Positions 27,601-39,600 of a DNA stretch of 64,000 bases are shown in pieces. Origin of the DNA: Erpetoichthys calabaricus (Eukaryota > Chordata > Cladistia > Polypteriformes > Polypteridae); assembly GCF_900747795.2 (NCBI RefSeq), contig NC_041401.2, positions 69,177,188-69,241,187 on the forward strand, in the 5' to 3' direction. The notes beneath the pieces are model-generated. The model ran no database searches and was not told the origin of the DNA. It saw only the letters and a list, made by a program, of their open reading frames with translations. How positions within the stretch are numbered: position 1 is the first letter of the stretch; each line of letters starts with the position of its first letter. The position numbers and the translations under genes were made by a program.

Positions 27601-30600
27601 TTATGAGAGGTTTTGATTCTTGTCTTCCAGGACCAGGTGCCTCTTCGGTGGTACCCTCCAGAGTATTTCAAACACAACTACTACAGTTTCAAGGGGGATA
27701 TCTGGGCCTTTGGCATCTTACTTTGGGAACTGCATACATATGGTATGGATGAAAGGATATATCTCTGAATGTGAATGATAAATATTGTATAGAGACTTCT
27801 TTATGAAATGATAGATAGATATGAAAGGCACTATAATTGATAGATAGATACATATGAAAGGCACTAAGATAGATAGATAGATAGACAGAAGTGTCTCCAT
27901 GTGGAATATCATGTCTCATTGGCAAATAATAAAAAACTGGCAAACCTAGCAGAATGAAAGAATGACTTATTCTAATAGTAGTATTATCATGGAGTACAAT
28001 ACATGGAGTACAGTGAAATTCCTACTTGTGTGTCCAATCAACATGCAACACGTCTCCACGCTCTGGCATCATGATAAACACAAATATATCAAATTACATA
28101 ACTTCCTTTTATTCAGTTGAGAACACAAGTTAGATTTATGTATGTTTGTGGCCAACAAATGAAGTTATATTTAGATTGACTTTTTGTTGTTATTTATTTA
28201 TTTTTTATTTTTTCCTTCTGTAAATCATACTGCCATTAATACTGGAGAATATTAATAGGAAAGATTTTACTAAAAATTGAATGTGCGGTAAGCTGTATCA
28301 TACAGTATATTTTTTTATTTTTTCATATTTTAGTGTATAATTCATCATAACATGCAGAAAACAATAAGAAATAAAAAAATGTACAAATATTGTTAAATGA
28401 AATGCCAAGTACAAACTAATATCTACTCACAAGAAAAGACAAAAGAAACATAGTTTACCTAATATGTCTTATTTTATATAAAATACATTTAAAACAAATT
28501 CTGTTTATATTCATAAATATGTCACAAAATGTCCAGTGAATTCTTCAGTTTTTAATGAATGTGGTTAGCAGTACTCCTCACAACTCCAGAGCCTACGTTC
28601 AGTTCCTGGCCACATCACTTTCTGTGTGGATTTGACAAACTCTGCCCATGTCTACTTGTGATTTTCTGTGGTTATTTTGATTTTCCTCCCACATCTGTAG
28701 GATGTACTGGATGTGTTGGATTTTGAATTTTTCTGTGCATAGATAGATGTGTGAGTGAGCCCTGCTAAGAACCATCCCTATGGACCATTGTTGGTCCCAT
28801 CTTGTCCTCAGTACTCCTGGAATAGGCTTCATTCCTGCAAATTGAACCAAAATAAATAGATGTGAAATAAGATGGATAGGTCAACTTTACAGACCCCCAT
28901 GACCCTGTAATTAGGATATAGCGGGTTGGATAATGGAAGGATGGATGGAGGTAAACTTTAGCATGTAACTAGAAATTTCCAGATATATCTCATTAGGCAT
29001 TAAGCAGTTAATTACATGATTTACAGTTGGTTAGATCTGAGTATATATTATCCATGTATTACATGTTAATAACTGTAAGATACCAAATTAGTTACATGAA
29101 AATATATTAAAATATAATTTTATTTTTATATGTTTCTTCATATACAAAAAATATATGAAAGATGTAATTCCAATAATTGACCAATCCTTTCTAAAAATGT
29201 TTGCCATTGACAATCTGTTGCTTCTAAAGGTCTTAAATAACAATGACATGAGAATTGCAGGCACACAGTTTGCAGAAAAGGAATTCCCAAGATTAAAACA
29301 CAAAAATATTTCCTGCTATATATCATATGCCTATACAATATGTCTTTTTTACAACCTCAAGACCAGTAAAAACCCACAGAGATATACATTTGTATTTAAA
29401 AAATGGTGTTTTTGAAAACCATTCATGAGGAATGTGTGCTTCCTCTCACCTCCTGTGCCCACCAACAGAAACTGACAGCCTTAAGCCCACATGTTTCATT
29501 TGTACAGCAATTCAAAACCAGTAGGAAGAAGACTTGCAGTAAAAAGAAATAGGTAGCCCTCAGACAGAGAGCATATAAATTTAAACATTTGAATTTATCC
29601 AAAAACAGTAACAGAAGTGCAGCTCATGAAGAGCAATTGCTGGAAATCTACAAAGGGATTCACTGAGCATTGCAGATCACCTTCTCACAAAACCAAGCTG
29701 GCAGTGTAACAGCAACAAAAAAATAAAACATGGTACTTATTAATTTATCTATGGAGCAACTGCAAAAAGGTGGAAAACAAAAAAATGAAAAATAAAATAA
29801 AAGAAACCTAATGGATATTCTGTTTTTCTGCTAAAATTCAAACATCAATGTATTTTTATTTTGATGCAATTATGGTTTAAAGCAAATAAAACAATAAAAA
29901 AGTCAAAACACTATGAAAGGAACACAGACCAGTACCTTCAACGCATGACCCTCAAACAGAAATCTGAAACACATCCAAAAACCTTGTCTTGCGTTAATAA
30001 TTTATTATCATATCAGTTACCAGCTTAAAGATGTTGTCACAGCCTGAAAGCATATACTGTAGGCATGAATAAATGAATAACATTTATGTTCTATACTTAG
30101 ATAAATAAAATGGTATCAAACAACATGGTCTCCTATCGAATTTGCTTACAACTAACAAAATCTGTTATTATGTTTGAAATAAATAGGAAATAGGAAGCAA
30201 GTAATTAGGATTGTGCACTGAAATATCGCTAAGTGGCTGCTTTTAACTTCAGTAATCAGAGGTTGTAAATGCATACTAAAACATTGGAGTCACCTAAAGT
30301 TTTAACATAACAGAGCCTGGGGAGCCTGGGCCTATCTGAGCAGCCCTGGACACAGGGCAGGAAACATCCCTGGACAGGTTAGCAGTCCATCTCAGGGCCC
30401 CCTCATGTACACACTCACTCTTAGACATTATATAGTGCCAATACAGAACTGTCAATTAACTTATAGTAAGTGTCCTAACCTAAAGTAAATTAAGATAGAT
30501 ACTTTAATTGCATTTTAAAGTATCAGAAAGCAACTTCCTGTTCATCTGCATATACTTAAAATAGAGGCAATTTAACAGATCTGCAGTAAAATGTATTTCA

Positions 30601-33600
30601 GGAATTTCTAAAATACACTTCGGTATATCAGTACAAATGCGTTCTTGGCTTTCTTTAGTAGCTGCGCCATCTCTGTAAAGCCGTGTCACTCAGCAGAATG
30701 GCAGCGGCTGTTTTTTCATTGCATCTACCTCTGCAATCAGAAAGTCTTTTTTTTCCTTACTGTACTTCTTGTTTAATTACTTCAGCCTTTAGATTGGTGA
30801 TTAAGAACAAGTTTGACATTTGGTGGTGGAGCTTCTATCATTTTTGTGGGTTTTAGTGCAAAGAGGTGTTTTAGAGCCCTTAACACCGCATTGTGAAAAC
30901 CTGTTGTTTGCAGTCCACTTTTCTACTGATTTTATTGTGTTAAAAAGAAATACCTATGAACGCTTTGAAATCACTGGTGCCTCCTGATTCACCGGGTTGA
31001 AAAAACCCCCACCTATGAAAGACTCTTCGACTCCTCCGGAAGTCGAGTTATGCAAGATGTTGAGCTATTTGGTGTTCCCTCCTATTTTTAGCTCTCTAGA
31101 TCTGAAAACCCCTTGCTTTTAGGCTATTGTTGCACCTTATCTTAGGCAGGAAATGACACCTTATGATAAAGAGTAAACCAAAAGATGTCTTCAGCAAAAA
31201 TGATCAGAAGGACTTGATGTTGTGTGGGTCATATTAGCCACCAACCGGGGGTTCACCCCCCTAAATGGGATATGAGGGGCCAGAGTTACTCCTTTTCACA
31301 AAAATCTTTGAAATAATTGTGATCAGTAATATCGGCATATAGAGTGTCATTTTATGTGATTTTGAGGTTGCTGATAACAAATATGATGATATTTTTCATA
31401 TTTGATTCTTTACCAGCAGCCATAACCCTTTAAGAGTCACTCTGAGAAAGTTAAAAATGACCAATTTCAAACATAAGCATGTGGGATATCGTTTTAGACT
31501 ATTTTAAGGCCAGTGACTATGATTTTTATGTTATTTTGATTATTCACTAGGAATTTAGCCTTCTATTGAGCTATATTTAAGAGTGAAAAGAGACAAATTT
31601 CTGTTACAATTGAGAATATTTAGACTTTAAACAGTTAAATTGAAGGACACATTTTAATGTTTCAAATATGTGACATACAGTACTGTGCAAAAGTTTTAGG
31701 CAGGTGTGAAAAAATGCTGTAAATAAAGAATGCTTTCAGAAATATAAATAATTGTTTATTGTTATCAATTTACAAAATGCAAAGTGAGCGAACAAAAGAA
31801 AAATCTAAATCAAATCAATATTTGGTGTTACTACCTTTTGCCTTCAAACCAGCATCAATTCTTATAGGTACACTTGCACAAAGTCAGGGATTTTGTAGGA
31901 TTATAGTCAGGTGTTTGATCAACCAATTATGCCAAACAGGTGCTAATGATCATCAATGTCACACGTAGGTTGAAACACAGTCATTAACTGAAACAGAAAC
32001 AGCTGTGTAGGAGGCTTAAAACTGGGTGAGGAACAGCCAAACTCTGCTACCAAGGTGAGGTTGTGGAAGACAGTTTCATGTCATGGCAAGATTGAGCACA
32101 GCAACAAGACACAAGGTAGTTATACTGCATCAGCAAGGTCTCTCCCAGACAAAGATTTCAAAGCAGACTGGGGTTTCAAGATGTGCTGCTCAAGCTCTTT
32201 TGAAGAAGCACAAAGAAACGGGCAACGTTGAGGATCGTAGACACAGTGGTCGGCCAAGGAAACTTAGTGCAGCAGATGAAAGACACATCAAGCTTATTAC
32301 CCTTCGAAATCGGAAGATGTCCAGCAGTGCCATCAGCTCAGAACTGGCAGAAACCAGTGGGACCCAGGTACACCCATCTACTGTCCGGAGAAGTCTGGCC
32401 AGAAGTGGTCTTCAAGGAAGAGTTGCAGCCAAAAAGCCATACCTCTGACGTGGAAACAAGGCAAAGCGACTCAAGTATGCACAAAAACATAGGAACTGGG
32501 GTGCAGAAAAATGGCAGCAGGTGCTCTGGACTGATGAGTCAAAATTTGAATTTGAATATTTGGCTGTAGCAGAAGGCAGTTTGTTCGTCGAAGGGCTGGA
32601 GAGCGGTACAATAATGAGTGTCTGCAGGCAACAGTGAAGCATGGTGGAGGTTCCTTGAACGTTTGGGGCTGCATTTCTGCAAATGGAGTTGGAGATTTGG
32701 TCAGGATTAATGGTGTTCTCAATGCTGAGAAATAGAGGCAGATACTTATCCATCATGCAATACCATCAGGGAGGTGTATGATTGGCCCCAAATTTATTCT
32801 GCAGCAGGACAACGACCCCAAACATATAGCCAAAGTCATTAAGAAATATCTTCAGCGGAAAGAAGAACAAGAAGTCCTGGAAGTGATGGTATGGCCCCCA
32901 CAGAGCCCTGATCTCAACATCATCGAGTGTGTCTGGGATTACATGAAGAGACAGAAGGATGTGAGGAAGCCTACATCCACAGGAGATCTGTGGTTAGTTC
33001 TCCAAGATGTTTGGAACAACCTACCAGCTGAGTTCCTTCAAAAACTGTGTGCAAGTGTACCTAGAAGAATTGATGCTGTTTTGAAGGCAAAGGGTGGTCA
33101 CACCAAATATTGATTTGATTTAGATTTCTCTTTTGTTCATTCACTGCATTTTGTTGATTGATGAAAATAAATGATTAACACTTCCATTTTTGAAAGCATT
33201 CTTTGTTTACAGCATTTTTTCACACCTGCCTAAAACTTTTGCACAGTACTGTAACTATTCTTGTTTATTATGTACAATCTACCTCATGATGTAAATCATT
33301 ACATTTCTTATGAACACCCTTAATTAGAGTGTCTGATACTAATTACAACTTAAGTTTTTTATTGATTAATGCTTCTTACATTAATAATATGTTGAACATG
33401 GCATTGATTTGGGTTTTAAGTATGGAACAAAAAGTGACCTACAGATCTGCTTTACTGCAGAAGAAATCAAGATTTGAGTCAGCAGACTCCAGCATTAAAT
33501 GGTGAAATACTGACCTGAATGTGCCCAGCACTTCTACCTAAGAGCGTACAGGGATTATGCCTAATAATCTGACAGATCTACTCAAATGCTTTACAGTCCA

Positions 33601-36600
33601 CATTTGCAGGTATTTGTTTAAGCATACTATGTCTAGAAAAAATAGAGGCTTGCTCATCCTTTCACGACTTGGCAAATTCTCTGTTCTAAAGCAAAACTTG
33701 GTTAGAAAAATGTGCCTAAACTATACATAATTGTATCATTTCTGACTTTATTGACACAGATTGTTGTAAAATACCTTCCAGAAATGACTACCTGCTCATG
33801 TTTATCATGTTGTTGCTTTCAGTTTGCACCAATTGAACAGAACACAGCACTATAAATAAGGCTCATTAAAAATAATGCAGATAATTTATAACATTTTACA
33901 TCATATAAAAGGAAAGCTTATTATTCAGAAATGTACAGCAAGTCCTGCAAGACTACATTTAATACTGACACTGAAATGTAAAGTCTGGTCTTTGTTTTAA
34001 CCTGATTCATATTAGTTGAGTCTCTAGGGAGACGGAGCCCACCTCAACAGCCTCAGGAGGTAGGATGATAGTCAGTCACCAGGGGCCTCATGTATAACGC
34101 CGTGCGTAGAACTCACACTATAACATGGCGTAAGCACAAAAGCGGGATTGTGCGTACGCACAGAAAAATCCAGATGCAGGAATCTGTGCGCACGCATACT
34201 TTCACGTTCTTCCACTACATAAATCCCGATTTGCGTGAAAAGTAACGCACGTGCACGCGCCTTCTGTCCCGCCCCAACTCCTCCCAGAATTACGCCTCTT
34301 TGAATATGCAAATCGATATAAATAGCCTTCTGTGAAATGACAATGGGAAAAGCACAGGGGAAAATATAAGAATTTCAGCGAATACCAAGTGGAGGCAAAG
34401 GAAAAACGTACTATTTGTTGGTTTAAACAGTGGTATAATCAACAAAAGAAAGTTGATCGAGTGACAGAGTGTCGGAAAAACTCGAAAGATCAAATTCACA
34501 AAGTCGCACAGTGCCCGAAATAAAAAAGAAATCACATATCAAAGTCGCTGTGAAAAGGCAAGTCGTAGCCCACCGTCTGAGTGTCATATGAAAGCGTATT
34601 AGGGTACAAACAAAAAACATATGGGACACAGTGGGGAAAAAAGCACAAAATGTCAACTTTAATCTCGAAATTTCCACTTTAATCACGTAGTTTATTTTGC
34701 CATTAAAGTAGAACATCATAAACTTCATCTTAAAATCATTTATTTTACTAGTTTCTCAAGTAGCACGTTAAATGCTTTGTTCTGTATTTGATCTTCTATG
34801 TGCTCTATGTGTGTGAATCACTACGTGCTTCTGTTCTTTCTCTTCTCCGACAGGACACAGAATGCATTACATTCGTGATATTACAGCTCTCTGAATAATT
34901 AAAATACTGAGATGTATACGTGATATCATTTTCATGATGATAGGAATGAAAGCATGTTATTAAACATGGGAACACGGTGGCGCAGTGCTTGTTCATGTCT
35001 CACGCAAGAGGCTTGCTACGCCATGCGCGACCTTCGATGAAATAATTTATTACAGAAGTACTGTCTCTTTCAAACGTACTAACCTCCAATTCCTGTCCTT
35101 ACTTTTCTTTCTCCAATCGCCACACAATCAGCTCTGTAATAGACGTTAAGCCATTTGTAAGCTTAGAACGCAGATTCTTCAAAACTTTTAAGGAACATTG
35201 AAATATCTTTGTAGTACATGTTTAATTATTCTATTCGTCTATCCTTCCAGTGTCGCGTCAGCACCAGCAAGAATACAGCGCAAGGCAGGAGCTATCCTTG
35301 AACTAGCTATACGCTGCGGCACCGTGTCCTCACATGTTTAATTATTAGCAATACAGATTATTTAAATGAAGTTAAAGTTTTATCTGTATACTATAAGCAA
35401 CATATTTTGCTGCATTTCATCTTAAAAATGATATTGTCATCATACGCGCTTTATAAAGTAGCGCAGGTTGTGCAATATTATAACTGTAGTGCAAGTTTAC
35501 AGTGAGGTGATTGAGTGCGTTTATAGTTCTTGGGATGAAACTGTTTCTGAAACGCGAGATCCGTACAGGAAAGGGTTTGACGCTTTTTGCCGTGGTTGAG
35601 GTAGTGTGTACTTGAAACTGTATACCGATCATTCTCTTTCCGATCATCTGCTGCTGTGATTCACACTCAGATACAGTGATATAAATACTCCGAGTGGTGC
35701 AGTGAGAGTAATATGGAAAAAGATGATCCGCAGTGGCAACACCTAAAGGGAGCAGCAAAAAGAAGAACAAGATGCAGTGAGCGTAACAACACTAAAGCAG
35801 TTCTGGTATTTGGAATACTATGGCTATTCCCTGGCCCATTATATTGCAGCAGGTTAATTACGATCAGATGCATTACACTAATAAACAATATGCAGTTAAT
35901 TTCAGTGTATTTATAAAGCCGCGTCAGGAATGTGGAGCTAAGAAAGAAAGGATGAGCACACAGGAACAGTAGTTTGACCATTCTGTGGACCATTATATTG
36001 TTACAGGTTAATTACAATCAGATGCATTAAATTTATGAACGATATGCGGTTAATTTCAGTGTATTTGATAAAGCCGCCGCCGTGGATGTGGATCTAAGAA
36101 AGGGTAACCACACAGGAACAGTAGCACTGCTTTGACACTGGGTGCCGCCAGTCTGCAAAACCGGGCGGATAAATTGCGTACGCCAAGGAATGAGTTACCG
36201 TGGAAATGTGCGTGGCTTTACGCCAAGTTTAGGTTTTATACATCGCGATTTGAGCGTGGAAAGGTTCGTACGCAACATTTCTGTGCGTACGCACCGTTTA
36301 TACATGAGGCCCCAGATACATTCATTCACAAACTCCGCACAAATAAAATACAGTTTGGCTGATGTGCAAGAAGTCAGGTGGCAACACTATCAGCTAAGTC
36401 ATCATGCTGCCATGAAACACAACTCTTTTTAGATTTGTTGGTGCAACATTTGATACAAGCAAATTCTGGTATGACATAAATTAACCTTTATCCTACTTAA
36501 ACTTAGAGTATTACAGTATATAAAGAGAAAAAGTAACATGGCATACCCTTGCCAGCTCCATGTATTATGAGTAAATTGGCACAGGACATGAACTAAACAT

Positions 36601-39600
36601 TTCAAAATTCAACACTGGGATGCAAAGATGTCTTCAAACAAAAAAAATATACAGTAGTGTTGCATGTCAATGGACTACAGACCCGACTCCAGATCAAAGT
36701 CAATCAGTGCCACATCTGCAAGAAGTAATGTAAGATTAAATGAAATGAACAAAACTCCCATCTCTTATCAAACCCACTTAATGTTGTTCAGGTCTTGTAG
36801 AAATGGAGCCTATCCCAGCAACACTACGCACAAGGCAGGAAACAACTGTGTATGAGGCACCAGATCATCACAGGACACACACACCCACATTCACCCATAT
36901 GGGCCAGTTGATCTATTAAATGTCTTTGGGGATGAAGGAGAAAAAAGCATTTAGGCAGTCAGTGTTTGGGTCAGGATTCAAACCCAAGTGTCTGGAGGTG
37001 CAAGGCAGAAGGGCTAACCACTGCACCATCATGGGACTATGAATAAAATGTCGAAGCATAAAATTCTTTAAATAGAAAGCAAGCAACCTACCTAGTAAAG
37101 AGGAAAGAGTCCCTACCTTGGACATCAGTAAGGTTTTTGCTTTGATTTACCTGTAATGTCTACATTAGGGCAATCTTGTGTGTCATGTTAAGAAAGGTAC
37201 CATGTCAGTGTCTTTAGGGTCTTGCTAAAAATGTAACACAAATATGAAAAAGTAAAATTAACAGTGATTAAAGAACACTATTAAATCAACCATTTAATGG
37301 TAACGTATTTGACATTTTACTGGTAATCCGGTACCTATGCATGAATCGCACTAGCTGGCTACTGACACAACAGTAGAAACGTCATGATGTTTAATGATGG
37401 AAAAGTGCATACACAGTGCAGCGGTCTGGTGTGTCTGAAAATTAAATCAGAGTTCCCACATTTCAAAGCTGTGTAAAAGTGTTAACATTCCATTTTATAT
37501 CATACTACCTTACAGTGCTCAATATTTTGCTAAATATTGTGATCCTGTTAGAAAGCTATGTATTATTGCAATTGTTTAATAAAATATGTGCTGTGGATTT
37601 TTAAAATTAATTCTACTGTTGTTCTGAGAGTGCTGATGCAGTGGTGCTTTGATGACTGCTGCTTTCTCACTGCATCAGAAAACTGGGTTTAAACTCCAAC
37701 TTGATTGTATTGATGTGCAGTGTGAACCATCTACACATTGTTTTTGTGTGCATTTACTGTACCTTAAGGTAATTTGGGTTCCTTTACATCTAAGTGATCG
37801 TCAGATTGATTGTTGCTGTATAAGTGAATGTGCCCTTTGGTGGATTGACATTCTGTCCAGAGGTGATTACTGTTCTAAAACTGTTGCTATCATGTACTGA
37901 ACTACACAGAATAAAATACAAGCAGGTCGACTATTGTTAGTATAATAAAAAATATTGGGGCGTCATGGTGGCGCAGTGAGTAGCGCTGCTGCCTCGCAGT
38001 TAGGAGACCCAGGTTCGCTTCACCGGGTTCTCCCTGTGTGGAGTTTGCATGTTCTCCCCGTGTCTGTGTGGGTTTCCTCCGGGTGCTCCGGTTTCCTCCC
38101 ACAGTCCAAAGACATGCAGGTTAGGCGCATTGGCGATCCTAAATTGTCCATGGTGTGTGGGGGTGTGTGTGTGCCCTATGGTGGGCTGGCGACCTGCCCG
38201 GGGTTTGTTTCCTGCCTTGTGTCCTGTGTTGGCCGGGATTGGCTCCAGCAGACCCCCATGACCCTGTAGTTAGGATATAGCGGGTTGGATAATTGATGGA
38301 TGGATGGATGGATAAAAATATTGTATTCCACCAACATGAGCCTTTTCTTGTATTTTATTCTAGGCTGTCTACCTTATGACCATCTGCACACATCAGAAGA
38401 TGTGGTATTCCACGTCTGTTCTGGATACCGGTTGAAGAATCCTGAAAACTGTAAACCTGAAGTGTAAGTTTTACATTTTTCATGAAAAATCTATTTAGGA
38501 ATACTTCTGCCTCAATGCGGAATGGGAAGGGTGTGTGTCAGTCATTAGGTGAGTTTGAAAAACCACAAGTCTATGTGGATCAGAGTTCATTAGGAAATGA
38601 GGCTATCTTTAGAAGTGACAAAGAACAAAGAGAGATCTTTGCACTTATTTATCATAGGCCTGGACTTTGACACCTCACTGTTGGGTAACCATGTCTGTGC
38701 AAATGATTTTTTTGCTAAGTCTTACTTTCTCCCTGTGCTGTAAAGCTAAACATATACTGTATGTGAACAATTGTGAAGTGTCCTGATTTTGCAATTGACT
38801 TCAGGTAAGGAGTCTAAGCATATAAGCAATAAAAATTCAATAACAATAAGTAAACTTGTTGATTTTAACTGTATTATCAGCTACAGAAATATTAATCGGT
38901 ATGTTACAAGTTGATTACAAATTTCACTGAGCAAACATTTGCAGAAATAATCTCTTTTGGCACCTTTCATGGTAAACACAACCTAAAATGTTTTAAATGT
39001 AAATTACAATATTATTTTCATAAAGATATATTTTATATAATTGTGGGTTGGTGGGTAAAGATGCTTTCTAAGAAATACAGGTTTTTTATTGGTATGGACT
39101 GAAGCTGCCAGGTTCTGGTTTTATTTAAAAAAACTCCCAAGACATTAGAACAAGACTTAAGGCCATGTCACATTACGTGACAGTTCCAATAATTTTTCAG
39201 TCTTTGACTTTGTTCACATAATATTAGAGAGTCAGGGGCAGTCATGTAGCGTGACATACTCAGCAACTCAGTCCAACTAGTCTGTGACTTGCCCCAACAA
39301 AATGATTTTGTCTTGGGTTTTAGGGGTGGGGCTTGTGGGTATGAGAGCTGACATCCAATGACCATATAAGGCAGTGACACGAAATAATGAATACAAGGTT
39401 TTTAAACCTTACAAGCAGAAAAGAGTCTCATGTTGTATGTCCTACAAAAGAACAAAAAAATGGGCAGAGATTGTGGCTGAACTCGCTGTACCTGTAAACC
39501 TTTTGCATGGGCACCAGCTCTGTTAGGCAGCATGTTATTTATTGGCTGTTAGAAATGGGGTAAATTTGTGATACTTAAAAAATGTGAAACTGTGCTAGAA

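Larger units (their letters stand above)
27743..38363 (+). other. Kinase intron 7 (10.6 kb), transposon-rich
   Basis: It holds a tetranucleotide cluster, several SINE pieces, a nearly whole Tc1-like element and a composite Harbinger-like element, each listed separately. 28961-30309, 30451-31675, 33254-34081, 36314-36794 and 37038-37947 show nothing recognisable. Confidence 0.6.

Noticed and set aside
32228-32756. Open frames on both strands overlapping the Tc1 transposase
   Set aside because: They are out-of-frame shadows of the transposase gene.
37958-38313. tRNA-like A and B boxes here and in the other SINEs
   Set aside because: They are heads of SINEs, not tRNA genes: no complete cloverleaf, and a long non-tRNA body follows.
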